Assembly (NCBI RefSeq): GCF_000374125.1
Contig: NZ_KB893643.1
Location: forward strand, 1 to 64,000
Direction: 5' to 3'
DNA from: Niabella aurantiaca DSM 17617
GTDB taxonomy: Bacteria; Bacteroidota; Bacteroidia; Chitinophagales; Chitinophagaceae
Length of the DNA stretch: 64,000 bases
Part shown: piece by piece, positions 8,152-17,396 of the stretch
Position numbering within the stretch: position 1 is the stretch's first letter
Layout: each line of letters starts with the position of its first letter
Notes under the pieces: generated by a model
Seen by the model: only the letters and a program-made list of their open reading frames with translations
The model's database searches: none
Told to the model about the DNA's origin: nothing
Position numbers and translations under genes: made by a program

Positions 8152-9099
8152 CTACCTGAATATCCCCCGGGGTACCACTCCCGTCCAGGACTCCGGCACC
8201 TGTTTTATTTTAAAGATCCGGGCCAGGACAAGCGCGGTATTCTTATTGCTGTTCAGGAACGGCTTCAGTCCCTGTTTTTTTACAGAAGGACCTGTTATTG
8301 CCCAGGGCACCTGCATCTCCCTCATGGTAGTGCCTCCATGCCCTTTATTGATGCCCCCGTGATCTGTAATGAGTAAAAAATGGGTATCCTTATAAAGATC
8401 GGCATCCTGCAATTTTTTTAAAAAGACCCCGATCGCACTATCGGCAGATTCAATTGCAGCAATATATTGCGGAGACATCCAGCCGTATTGGTGCCCTGCA
8501 TGGTCCGTATGAACACTGTACAGAAATACCAGCTGCGGGTCCTTGCGATTCCTGATGATAAATGCACAGGCTCTGTTGTAATTACTGTCGTACCCGTCAT
8601 TCACCTGGAAGGCCCGTTCATCAATATACTTTTTATTCATGGAGTTGATCAGCTCCGCCCAATTGTAAAAAAAAGCTGTTTTTACTCCACGCACCTGCTC
8701 CTTCAACACTTTAAAAATCGATGGGTAATACCCTTCGGCATCCGCAGCTACCGGACTTAATTCATGTTTCTGCAGCGTCCAGGCGTTGCTGGTGACCCCA
8801 TGCTCTTCGGGTCCCGATCCCGTTAAGTGACTCGTCCAGTTTGGCAGGGTAACAGAAGGCATCACCGGCCTGGTGGTCAGCGAAAACACGCCGCCGGCAA
8901 TCAGTTTATCGATATTGGGATGTTTTGCCTTATTAAAACCTTCCGAACTGAATCCGTCCAAACCGAGGACCACCACTCTTTGTGCCGATCCTGCCAGGGT
9001 CAGTACAGTAAAGAAAAAGGTAAAAATAAAACTGCCGCCTTTAGACCAGCGACGGCTCCTGTTCACCCCGGACAAAAAAAACGCTGCTTTTTTTAGCAT
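8152..9099 (-). CDS. Secreted type I phosphodiesterase / nucleotide pyrophosphatase family protein
   Basis: 315 residues with an N-terminal hydrophobic export signal (about 25-40, ending near GSAQ). The alkaline-phosphatase-superfamily core is clear: VVLGLDGFSS (metal Asp), MPSVTLPNWTSHLTGS (nucleophile Thr), HTDHAGHQYGW and ITDHGGINKGHGG (metal Asp/His). Such enzymes hydrolyse phosphodiesters or related esters in the periplasm. The C-terminus SWTGVVPRGIF looks normal for the family, so the gene appears complete even though a GH95 tail abuts its stop. It is divergent from the SulP gene and could be the end of the sulfatase PUL. Confidence 0.85.
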   Translation of the reverse strand: MLKKAAFFLSGVNRSRRWSKGGSFIFTFFFTVLTLAGSAQRVVVLGLDGFSSEGFNKAKHPNIDKLIAGGVFSLTTRPVMPSVTLPNWTSHLTGSGPEEHGVTSNAWTLQKHELSPVAADAEGYYPSIFKVLKEQVRGVKTAFFYNWAELINSMNKKYIDERAFQVNDGYDSNYNRACAFIIRNRKDPQLVFLYSVHTDHAGHQYGWMSPQYIAAIESADSAIGVFLKKLQDADLYKDTHFLLITDHGGINKGHGGTTMREMQVPWAITGPSVKKQGLKPFLNSNKNTALVLARIFKIKQVPESWTGVVPRGIFR

Positions 9100-9344
9100 A
9101 TGATTATATTCTGATCCTAAAGATAAGCATCCATTATATTTTCGCCAGCAACAATTTCCTTAGATCAGAATAGGTTCAGCTTTACCTGCATCCGCACATG
9201 ATGCACGACGATCCCGCTGAGGGATGATCGCCCTAAGAGTGCCGGTCATTGCCGCATTTGTAAATTGAATACCACGCCGGATAAAAAATGATGCGGATCC
9301 GCTCCGGAAAGGATGATCACATCGCGAACCGGATCCTCGTCCTT

Positions 9345-10871
9345 CTAATGTGCCAAAGCATCCGGCCAGGCAACAGGTTTGCCGCTATCCTTCCAGCGAG
9401 GCATCTGCGCGCCCCGTTGCTTCAGCTCCCGTGTCCACAGCCGGGCCAGTTCTTTTAGCTTTCGTGGATCTGATCCCGAAAGATCATGCTGCTCACCCGG
9501 ATCCTTTTCGATATCGTACAACTCCAGCTTTTGCTGTTTCATTAAATAAACGATTTTCCAGTTACCCAAACGCATGGCGCCCGACCAGGCATAACCTTCA
9601 TCTTCGTTTGCCGTCCACCGGTTTGGATAATGAAACAATAACGGGCGGTCATTCTTTGTCTTTGCCGGATCTTTCAACACCGGTACATAGCTTTTTCCAT
9701 CAACCCGTACAGGAGACCTGATACCTGCAATCTCCAGCACTGTTGGATAAAAGTCCTCGGCGCTCACATAGGTATTTGTTTTGGTGCCCGGCCGGGTAAC
9801 ACCAGGCCATTTTATCATCATCGGGATCCGGATACCACCCTCATAGGGCGAGCCTTTTCCGGCACGCAGTGGCAGGTTCTGCGTATTGCGCGCGCCGCCC
9901 CTGCCCGTATTGGCAAGCCCCCCGTTATCCGACATAAAAATAATGACCGTATTTTTTTCTATCCCTTTCGCTTTTAAGTAGTCCATAATATCTCCGAGGC
10001 TTTTATCCATGCCCTCGATCATCGATGCATAGCCGGCTTCTCTTGCATCAAGACCCGCCGCCAGGTATTTGTCGATGTATCTACGGTCCGCCTGTATCGG
10101 CAAATGCACGGCATAGTGCCCCAGGTACAAAAAGAAGGGGTTTTTATTCCGTATGGGAAAGTCCATTGCCGCCATGGCCTTTTGGGTCAGCGCCTCGGTC
10201 AGAAAGGTGTCCTTCCCATAGTATGCCTGCAGGTCGGGCACGGCATTAAAGGTGGTCTTACCGGGCATATTGCCAAAATTCTGTTCTCCGTAATAACTTT
10301 GCGGATGTCCCAGCGAAGAGCCCGCAATGTTTACAACAAACCCCAGGTTCATGGGATCGCTGCCCCGGGTACCCAGGCTCCCCCAGTGCGCTTTGCCCAC
10401 ATGAATGGTAAAATAACCGGCATCTTTAAGCAGCTGCGGAAGTGGTTTTCCACAGGAATAGGTCTGCGGGTCATTTGTGGTGCTCAGCCCGCTCACGTTC
10501 CACCTGGGCGCTTCCAGCACATCATCTTTAAAATCGGTGGGCTGGCCGGGAGTAACGGAGGTCCAGTTGGTAATATGGGTCCTTGCCGCGCTCATACCAC
10601 TGATCAATGTGGTACGTGTAGGTGTGCAAACAGGGTTCGCATATGCCTGGTGAAACAACAGGCCTTCCCGGGCCATACGCTCCATGTTGGGTGTATGGAA
10701 TTTCCGGTTCAATGCCATTACAGAATCGCCAAAGGGCTGGGAAGTATCCATCCAGCCCATATCGTCTACCAGGAACAAAATGATATTGGGCTGCTGCGGC
10801 TTTTCAGGTTGGCCGCTAAGCGCTAAACTGTTCAAAAGGATCAATGCAAAACCAAAAATGAGTCGTATCAT
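9345..10871 (-). CDS. Secreted sulfatase (S1 family), site CTPTR
   Basis: 508 residues with a signal peptide (about 1-20). PNIILFLVDDMGW supplies the metal-binding Asp pair; VCTPTRTTLISG contains Cys82 in the C-x-P-x-R motif that a maturation enzyme turns into formylglycine. MSDNGG near residue 315 is the second metal site, and the C-terminal subdomain is complete. The enzyme removes sulfate esters from glycans outside the cytoplasm. Subfamily and sulfate position cannot be fixed by eye. It is the last sulfatase of the minus-strand PUL, 54 nt after the GH29 gene. Confidence 0.93.
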   Translation of the reverse strand: MIRLIFGFALILLNSLALSGQPEKPQQPNIILFLVDDMGWMDTSQPFGDSVMALNRKFHTPNMERMAREGLLFHQAYANPVCTPTRTTLISGMSAARTHITNWTSVTPGQPTDFKDDVLEAPRWNVSGLSTTNDPQTYSCGKPLPQLLKDAGYFTIHVGKAHWGSLGTRGSDPMNLGFVVNIAGSSLGHPQSYYGEQNFGNMPGKTTFNAVPDLQAYYGKDTFLTEALTQKAMAAMDFPIRNKNPFFLYLGHYAVHLPIQADRRYIDKYLAAGLDAREAGYASMIEGMDKSLGDIMDYLKAKGIEKNTVIIFMSDNGGLANTGRGGARNTQNLPLRAGKGSPYEGGIRIPMMIKWPGVTRPGTKTNTYVSAEDFYPTVLEIAGIRSPVRVDGKSYVPVLKDPAKTKNDRPLLFHYPNRWTANEDEGYAWSGAMRLGNWKIVYLMKQQKLELYDIEKDPGEQHDLSGSDPRKLKELARLWTRELKQRGAQMPRWKDSGKPVAWPDALAH

Positions 10872-10925
10872 AGAAGCTGTATTTATTATAAAGATATTTC
10901 ATTCGCCTGGTTGAATTCATTTCTG

Positions 10926-12320
10926 CTATTTTGCCTGGTAAGCTGCAAATGTCCTGATCACCGGGCCGGCTGCAGACGCTTTCACAAAGAGCCTTAACTT
11001 TTGTGCCGTTAAGGCTTCCGGAAAAACAGCAATCATTTTATGCCCGACGGAGGTTCCTGAAAAGACCGTCCGCCATTGGCCTTTTTGATAGGCCTGTATC
11101 TCAAACGCCCGGATACGTTGTCCTTTGGTAATGTCTTCCTGAACGACAAGCTGCCCTACCTGTTTACCATCCGGTATCCTTAGCTGAAACATTTTACCGG
11201 TGCCGCCGGCAGCCGCCAAAGGCCGGTCAAACAGGGTCCGGATCTCCCTGCCCAGCGCCGCCAGGGTATCCACGTCCTGCGGGTCCAGTAAGCCATCCGG
11301 GTTAGGCGTAAGCCCCAGCACCAGCGTTGCATTATGGCCTACAGAATTGAGATATATGCGCACCAGGTCCTTTACCGGGTAAATATGCGCCACATCGCCA
11401 GGTTCCCAAAACCACTCGTGGCGGCCATGGTAGCCCCGTATCGGCGCATCGGCCATTGCGGGCATATAATACCGGCCGTTCTTATCGCCTTCCTTTAATA
11501 ATTGAAAATTATTTTTAAAGATCTCCTCTGTATTTTCTGCATGTGAAAAAGGAAAGGGATAGGTAGCCCAGCAGGGGTATGGCACAGTGCCTGTTTCCGA
11601 GCCGCCCCATCTGAAATCGGCCCGCTGGGCATTATGATAAAACAGGCAGTTGGGCTGGTTCCGTTCTACAATGGGCAATATGTCGGCCCCGTAGGTTTTG
11701 GGGTCGGAGGCACCTCCATCAAACCATATCATAAAAAGATCCTCATAGCGTGTGGTTACTTCTTCTACCATACCCTCGCACATTTTCTTGTACGCCTGTT
11801 GCCGGTTCTTTGCAAACGGATCGCTGCCCTGCATTTTAAAATCATGGATCCCCAGGAAAGAGTTCCAGCGGATTCCCAGGTATACGCCCGGCTTCAGGCC
11901 ATATTTCCGGCAGGAATTCACAAAATCGCGCAGCAGGTCCCCCTTGCCGTTTTTCCATTTAAGCGCCTTCATGCAGTAGGGATTAACATCGCTCTGATAC
12001 AGCGCAAAACCGGTTTCGTGCGTAACGGTAAGGATCGCAAAACGGGCGCCGGCATCTTTTGCCGCTTTGATCCACTGGTCTGTGTCGAGCGTATCCGGTG
12101 CAAAGATGTTGTAGTCCGGAACCGGGCTGATCCGGTTCTGCGACTGGTTATATTTTTTTCCATCGAACACATGCAGGTCATAATGAAAAACAACCCCTAA
12201 CTCGGCTTCCTGCCAGGCTGCCTGGGCGGCGGTGGGCACCGGGATCTGGCCATACACACCAAATGTGAGAAGCAATAAACCTGCTGTTTGCAGTAACCGG
12301 ATCATACGTTTTGTAATCAT
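10926..12320 (-). CDS. GH29 alpha-L-fucosidase, divergent active site
   Basis: 464 residues with a signal peptide (1-25). A TIM barrel with the GH29 nucleophile region DLFMIWFDGG, Asp201. Positions that read HHDGF in the two other GH29 enzymes of this window are HETGF here (101-105), and the N-terminal VVFHYDLHVFDG differs from the usual MFIHFG. The C-terminal 100 residues form a beta-rich domain resembling a discoidin-like fold. It should release alpha-L-fucosyl residues in the periplasm or at the surface, possibly with a different linkage preference. Located between two sulfatase genes. Confidence 0.85.
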   Translation of the reverse strand: MITKRMIRLLQTAGLLLLTFGVYGQIPVPTAAQAAWQEAELGVVFHYDLHVFDGKKYNQSQNRISPVPDYNIFAPDTLDTDQWIKAAKDAGARFAILTVTHETGFALYQSDVNPYCMKALKWKNGKGDLLRDFVNSCRKYGLKPGVYLGIRWNSFLGIHDFKMQGSDPFAKNRQQAYKKMCEGMVEEVTTRYEDLFMIWFDGGASDPKTYGADILPIVERNQPNCLFYHNAQRADFRWGGSETGTVPYPCWATYPFPFSHAENTEEIFKNNFQLLKEGDKNGRYYMPAMADAPIRGYHGRHEWFWEPGDVAHIYPVKDLVRIYLNSVGHNATLVLGLTPNPDGLLDPQDVDTLAALGREIRTLFDRPLAAAGGTGKMFQLRIPDGKQVGQLVVQEDITKGQRIRAFEIQAYQKGQWRTVFSGTSVGHKMIAVFPEALTAQKLRLFVKASAAGPVIRTFAAYQAK

Positions 12321-12380
12321 TAAATAAAAATTTCTATCCCTTATGATGCACCCCCAATCAGGAGCTCCTGCCAGTATTTG

Positions 12381-12414
12381 AAAACAGAAAGGGACCCTGC
12401 TCCTTTCCTGTTTT
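12381..12414 (-). terminator. Hairpin after sulfatase gene, possible terminator
   Basis: AAAACAGAAAGGGA (12381-12394) and TCCTTTCCTGTTTT (12401-12414) pair with two imperfect positions around a 6-nt loop, immediately downstream of the stop of the 12413 sulfatase; on the minus strand the stem ends in TTTT. It may reduce transcription between this gene and the downstream GH29 gene. Confidence 0.4.
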
Positions 12415-13879
12415 ATTGATTTCCCTTTATTGCATCAAGCGCCCCGCGAAGCGCAGCTGCTTTCTCCGGGTATTCTTTGGAAAGCTCCCGGGCTTCCGAA
12501 ATATCCCGGGTCAAATAGAACAGTTGCTCCGCTTTATTTTTAGATGCGGGAATGTATTTCCACCCTCTTTTCAGGATCGCCAGGTTATGATAGCCTTCTT
12601 CTACCAGCTGCTCCCGTCCCTTCGGATCTTTTCCCGTTAAGGCAAGGATATGATCCTCTGCATCGGAGGCAGCCCCTTTGGGAATGCGTACTTTAAGATA
12701 TGCCGCAAACGAAGGCAGCAGGTCCATCTGGCTGATCAGCGCATCCGACACGCCGGCTTTTACTTTTCCCGGCCAGTAAACGATAAACGGTACCCGTGTA
12801 CCCCCTTCATAAATGCTGGTCTTCCATCCCCGCAAAGGGCCTGCCGGGCGATGCGTCCCAACCTTTTCCACGGCTTCATCGGCATAGCCGTCATCCAGGA
12901 CCGGGCCGTTATCACTGCTGAAAATAATGATGGTATTCTTTGCGATCCCTGATTGTTCCAATTGTTTCCGGATCGCCCCTACAATCCAATCCATTTCCAG
13001 GATCGCATCACCGCGATAGCCCATGGTGCTTTTTCCCTTAAACATGGTGGCCGGCATCCGGGGAACATGAATATTGTTCAGCGCGAAATAGAGGAAAAAT
13101 GGCCGATGTTTATTTTTGTCGATGAACTGCTGCGCCTTGGCAAGAAAAGTCGGCCCCACTTCTTCATCTGTCCAGCGTGCTTTTTTACCCCCTGTCATAA
13201 ACCCGATCCTCCCGATGCCGTTTATGATCGTATTGTTGTGGCCGTGGGAAGCCCGAAGCTTTAAAAGCTCCGGATTTTCTTTCCCGGTTGGTTCGTCGCC
13301 GATCTTTCTTTTGTAATTCACCGTTATGGTATCCTTCTTCGAAAGACCGGTAACTTTGCCATTTTCCATAAATACCGTAGGAACACGGTCAGCCGTAGCC
13401 GGAAAAATGAACGAGTAATCAAAGCCGGTTTCATTGGGTCCAGGCGTTATGCGGCCATTCCAGTTCTTTTCGACCTGATCACCTAAACCCAAATGCCATT
13501 TACCTACGATACCTGTTTGATACCCAGCCTGTTTGAATACTTTTGGTAATGTGATCCTGTTTACCGGAACGATCAAAGCAGCATCACCTGGCAGTATATT
13601 ATGCCCCTTTTCACGCCACGGATAAACCCCGGTCATTAAAGCATAGCGCGAAGGGGTGCAGGTAGCCGAGGTACTGTGGGCATTGGTAAACCTGATCCCC
13701 TGCTCTGCCAGGGCATCGGTATTGGGCGTTTGGATATGCGTTGCGCCATAACAGCCCAGATCTCCAAAACCGAGATCATCGGCATAAATAAGGATCACAT
13801 TCGGCCGCTGCTGGGCTGAAACATACCACAGGTTAAGACAGATCATTAACCCGGTAAGAAAACATCGTTGAACGATCAT
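12413..13879 (-). CDS. Secreted sulfatase (S1 family), site CTPSR
   Basis: 488 residues with a signal peptide (about 1-22). PNVILIYADDLGFGDLGCYG holds the N-terminal metal ligands, Cys74 in ATCTPSRYALMTG is the formylglycine site, KWHLG and SSDNGP are the usual downstream ligands. It removes sulfate from a glycan in the periplasm. The sequence resembles the arylsulfatase A-like branch more than the other two sulfatases here, so the three enzymes probably act on different sulfate positions. Stop-to-start distance to the upstream sulfatase gene is about 23 nt, consistent with co-transcription. Confidence 0.93.
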   Translation of the reverse strand: MIVQRCFLTGLMICLNLWYVSAQQRPNVILIYADDLGFGDLGCYGATHIQTPNTDALAEQGIRFTNAHSTSATCTPSRYALMTGVYPWREKGHNILPGDAALIVPVNRITLPKVFKQAGYQTGIVGKWHLGLGDQVEKNWNGRITPGPNETGFDYSFIFPATADRVPTVFMENGKVTGLSKKDTITVNYKRKIGDEPTGKENPELLKLRASHGHNNTIINGIGRIGFMTGGKKARWTDEEVGPTFLAKAQQFIDKNKHRPFFLYFALNNIHVPRMPATMFKGKSTMGYRGDAILEMDWIVGAIRKQLEQSGIAKNTIIIFSSDNGPVLDDGYADEAVEKVGTHRPAGPLRGWKTSIYEGGTRVPFIVYWPGKVKAGVSDALISQMDLLPSFAAYLKVRIPKGAASDAEDHILALTGKDPKGREQLVEEGYHNLAILKRGWKYIPASKNKAEQLFYLTRDISEARELSKEYPEKAAALRGALDAIKGNQ

Positions 13880-13902
13880 GGGAATGCTTTTTTGTTGGCT
13901 GA

Positions 13903-15519
13903 CTATTTGTTTTTTCCCGGTACTCCGGAAGGCAAAGATCGCAGAACCGGATTTAAAAATCTCGAGCCCGATAACAGGCCGTTTGCAAGATCACCGTCGC
14001 ATTTTTCAATGAGCAGCTTTTTCAGCCCGGCCACTTTTTCCGGATGCTGCGCGGAAAGGTCGTATTGCTCCCGGTAATCTTTTGGAAGATAATAGAGCTG
14101 GAATATTTTTTTGGGCGCAAAATACCGAAGTTTCCAGCCGTCGGAAGTAACAAGGGCGGGACCCATAAAGGATGCAAAAGCAATGGAGCGCGGCTGCCCG
14201 GCCCCTGGCGGCCTTCCTTTTTTCAATGCTGCCAGATAAGATATACCATCCTTCTGGTCTTTAAGAGGAACGTTTAAGAGCTCGGCCATCGTAGCTATAA
14301 AATCATAGTTCGTCACCAGCTTTTTAGAAATAGCGCCGGCTTTAAACTTTTGAGGCCAGTACACAAACAGCGGCACTTTTACGCCACCGTTCCAGTTGCT
14401 GGTTTTCAAACCGGCCATACCATGGTTCCCGTCAAAAATATCACCGCCGGTTTTGCTGTAAAACTTATCCGTAACATTATCGAACCGCCGGCCGGTTTGC
14501 ATATTCTTTATGGGTTTCTCTACCCTGCCTTTATATGCCGTATAGAGCTCATGCCCGTTATCAGAAGAAAAAATAATGATCGTATTGTCCGCAATGCCCA
14601 GGCGTACCAGCTCCTGCCGGATCACTCCCAGATCATCATCCAAACGCTTCACCATCGATCCATAGGCTTTTTCAATAAAAGTCAGCTCCTTTCGAAAGGC
14701 CAGCTCAGGATGAATCGCGGGGATCGCAACCGGTCCGTGTGGCAGTTGCGTGGGATGGTATAAAAAGAAAGGCCGGTCTTTATTCTTCCGTATAAACTCC
14801 AGCATTTTTTGCAGAAAAAGGTCCTGCGAATAGACCAGCTTCCCGTTCATATTCCATCTTGCTTTTACATCTGCGCTATCAGAGCCCCATTCGCCCGATT
14901 TGCCGGCATCCGGATGGGTGTTACCGGGAATTGCTATACGGTTACCATTTTCATGCAGGAACATCGGGTAAAACCCGTGGCACTGCACGTGATCATAGTA
15001 TCCGTAATGGTAATCCCAACCGTGATGGTTGAGCTGCTTTTCAGTTGTGGCAAAGCCATAATCCAGCTTCCCCACTTCCCCGGTTATATAACCTGCCCGT
15101 TTAAATATTTGCGGCAGGTAGTCCAGGTCCGGTTCCACCCCGATCGCTGCATTTACCGCAGACTGGGCCTGTCCGTCGGTCAGCTTGCCGGTCGCCGTTT
15201 GCGTATAGATTCCCGCCTGGGTCAATACAAATTTTCCTTTTCTGCAGTCGCTATACCCGGTCAGGAAGGTAGCCCTGGAGGGGGCACAGTAAGCGCTGGA
15301 ATAGGAGTTTTCAAAAACCACACCGTTGCGTGCCAGCCGGTCGATATGTGGTGTGGTAAAAAACTTCTGACCATAATACGATAACATTCCCGCCCCCATA
15401 TCGTCGGCCAGGATATAGATCACATTGGGTGGTTTTTCCGGAACACTTTTCTTTTTCCGGGCGTTCAATGTGATCATCGCAAATACAGCTATCGTTAAAA
15501 GAAGGATCTTTTGTTTCAT
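13903..15519 (-). CDS. Secreted sulfatase (S1 family), site CAPSR
   Basis: About 538 residues from ATG 15519 (15531 is also possible); MKQKILLLTIAVFAMITLNA is a plain signal peptide, which supports the internal start. PPNVIYILADDMGAGMLSYY has the metal Asp pair, AYCAPSRATFLTG the formylglycine Cys (residue 82 of the longer form), FSSDNGHE the C-terminal ligand region. Acts on sulfated glycan outside the cytoplasm. First enzyme gene after susD in the PUL, about 40 nt from it. Confidence 0.93.
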   Translation of the reverse strand: MKQKILLLTIAVFAMITLNARKKKSVPEKPPNVIYILADDMGAGMLSYYGQKFFTTPHIDRLARNGVVFENSYSSAYCAPSRATFLTGYSDCRKGKFVLTQAGIYTQTATGKLTDGQAQSAVNAAIGVEPDLDYLPQIFKRAGYITGEVGKLDYGFATTEKQLNHHGWDYHYGYYDHVQCHGFYPMFLHENGNRIAIPGNTHPDAGKSGEWGSDSADVKARWNMNGKLVYSQDLFLQKMLEFIRKNKDRPFFLYHPTQLPHGPVAIPAIHPELAFRKELTFIEKAYGSMVKRLDDDLGVIRQELVRLGIADNTIIIFSSDNGHELYTAYKGRVEKPIKNMQTGRRFDNVTDKFYSKTGGDIFDGNHGMAGLKTSNWNGGVKVPLFVYWPQKFKAGAISKKLVTNYDFIATMAELLNVPLKDQKDGISYLAALKKGRPPGAGQPRSIAFASFMGPALVTSDGWKLRYFAPKKIFQLYYLPKDYREQYDLSAQHPEKVAGLKKLLIEKCDGDLANGLLSGSRFLNPVLRSLPSGVPGKNK

Positions 15520-15557
15520 CTGTACTATCATTTATTTTTTACAAATATCCGTTTATG

Positions 15558-17369
15558 CTACCACCCCGTGTTCTGTTTGAGCTTGTCATTCAAAACGGTT
15601 TCGGTCAGGGGAATGGGATATAGATAATAATAATCTTTCCATCCTTTTGCCTGGGCCAGGGGATCATCGATGCGGTAGCATCTTCCTGCATCGGCACCGG
15701 TTGTTACCCATTTCAAAGCGGCAGGCGTACCTGCCTTTGGCATACGCACACCCAGTGGTTGGGCATTTATAAAGTATCCGGCGCGTTTCCATCTTCTTAT
15801 ATCATCAAATCCGAAACCTTCGCCCATCAGCTCTGCCATGCGCTCTCTTCTTATTTCCCAAAGCACCGGGGGCACTTCCGGATCCCGGTTGGGATCGAAG
15901 TCGTCACCAATAGCGGCAACGATCATATTGGCCACATGTGCCCTTGGGCGCAGTTTGTTGATGGTCTGATCTGCTATGGGCTGGCTGAACTTTCCCAATT
16001 CGTATATGGCCTCTGCATAGTTCAGTAATACTTCTTCAATATGAAAGATCGGGATATCGGTTGTGGCAAAGCTTCCTCCGCTCAGTACATCGGTGCCGGT
16101 ATTGTAACACATATAAAAATAATACCCGCAATTATTGGACATAGGCGCTAGCGATCCGGTCGCACCGGTAATATGCGGGATCCGGTCGATCGTAAACGGC
16201 TGCCAGGTCAAAACCGGAAAAGGGCGAAGACCGGTGGGGTCCAGGCTGTTCATCAGATCGATATACTCACGGTCGGCCGGATTGTTCGTATAGGTCCATA
16301 GTACATTGCCACCGGGCACCCGATTTACCTTATACGGAGGAATGATGCGGTATAGCAGGCGGTAGTCCCGGTTCCGGAACTCATCATTCATTGTGGCAGC
16401 CCCCTCGTACCGTATGCTGGTACCGATGGGTTTTCCGTCTGAACAGAGATATCGTTCAATGGTTCGGGCATGCATCTCAATCTTGTTGCTTCCGCCCCGT
16501 TCACTTCTGCTGAACGGCTGCATGATCACATTGGAAGCATATTCCTTAAAAAGGATCATTCCCGGATAGGTACGGAGATCCTCTGTTGACCAGCGATGCT
16601 GAAAATCAGCAGCCACTGTAGGAAAGGCGGTCATCAGGAGCGCCGAGGCCCTTTCGCATTCTTTCAGGTACCGTTCGCTGTCCGGCAGACCGTGGTATTT
16701 CCGCCAGGTCCCTTCCCGCAGGCCAAAACGGGAAATAAGGGCCAGTACACAGTTCTTGTTGATAGTATTGTCACCATCCCCGCCGGGCTTGATCTTGTTT
16801 TCGGCAAACTGCAGATCCCTTAAAATATTTGCCGCAACTTCATCCCTGGGCGTCCGCGGCCCGTAGATAACGTCCGTCTGATCTTCTTCCACCACATCTT
16901 CCAGCCAGGGTACATCGCCGTATTTCGATAACAGCTCCATATAATGAAACGACCTGAAGAACAGGCCAACGGCACGCCAGTGCTCCTTTTCCGGTTCGGT
17001 CATAGCAGACCGGTCTATGTTCCGGAGCATGATGTTCACCTTTCTTATATAGGCAAAGTTCCATCCCGCGGGAGGTGTTTCTGCTGTAACCGTTTGCCAG
17101 GCCCAGCGGTTCCTTCCGTTGGAGTTGTACAAATAGTTTGCTTCCACATCCCCTTCCGGCAGGGCGGTGATATCCCCGGCTATCCGCTGCAGGTGCGAAG
17201 GGTCCGAGAAGATTTCGTATAATGACCAGGAATAGGTTTTGAAGTTATCGTAGGAAATAAAGGCGGTTCCTTCTGTAAATGCATCCGCCGGCAGCTCGTC
17301 CAGGAATTTGTCGCTGCAGGACGCGCCCAATAATAAAAATGACAGGATATATAATTTAAACTTTTTCAT
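15558..17369 (-). CDS. SusD/RagB-family surface glycan-binding lipoprotein
   Basis: About 603 residues. The start at 17369 gives MKKFKLYILSFLLLGASC, a type II signal with lipidated Cys; ATG 17378 is nine bases further upstream. TPR-like helices (for example EKEHWRAVGLFFRSFHYMELLSKYGDVPW in two overlapping parts) and the C-terminal IRRERMAELMGEGFGFDDIRRW are SusD hallmarks. It caps the SusC porin at the outer membrane and binds glycan. 27 nt downstream of the susC stop, so co-transcribed with it. Confidence 0.93.
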   Translation of the reverse strand: MKKFKLYILSFLLLGASCSDKFLDELPADAFTEGTAFISYDNFKTYSWSLYEIFSDPSHLQRIAGDITALPEGDVEANYLYNSNGRNRWAWQTVTAETPPAGWNFAYIRKVNIMLRNIDRSAMTEPEKEHWRAVGLFFRSFHYMELLSKYGDVPWLEDVVEEDQTDVIYGPRTPRDEVAANILRDLQFAENKIKPGGDGDNTINKNCVLALISRFGLREGTWRKYHGLPDSERYLKECERASALLMTAFPTVAADFQHRWSTEDLRTYPGMILFKEYASNVIMQPFSRSERGGSNKIEMHARTIERYLCSDGKPIGTSIRYEGAATMNDEFRNRDYRLLYRIIPPYKVNRVPGGNVLWTYTNNPADREYIDLMNSLDPTGLRPFPVLTWQPFTIDRIPHITGATGSLAPMSNNCGYYFYMCYNTGTDVLSGGSFATTDIPIFHIEEVLLNYAEAIYELGKFSQPIADQTINKLRPRAHVANMIVAAIGDDFDPNRDPEVPPVLWEIRRERMAELMGEGFGFDDIRRWKRAGYFINAQPLGVRMPKAGTPAALKWVTTGADAGRCYRIDDPLAQAKGWKDYYYLYPIPLTETVLNDKLKQNTGW

Positions 17370-17396
17370 TGTGAACAATTTTAACTGGGGTAAATA

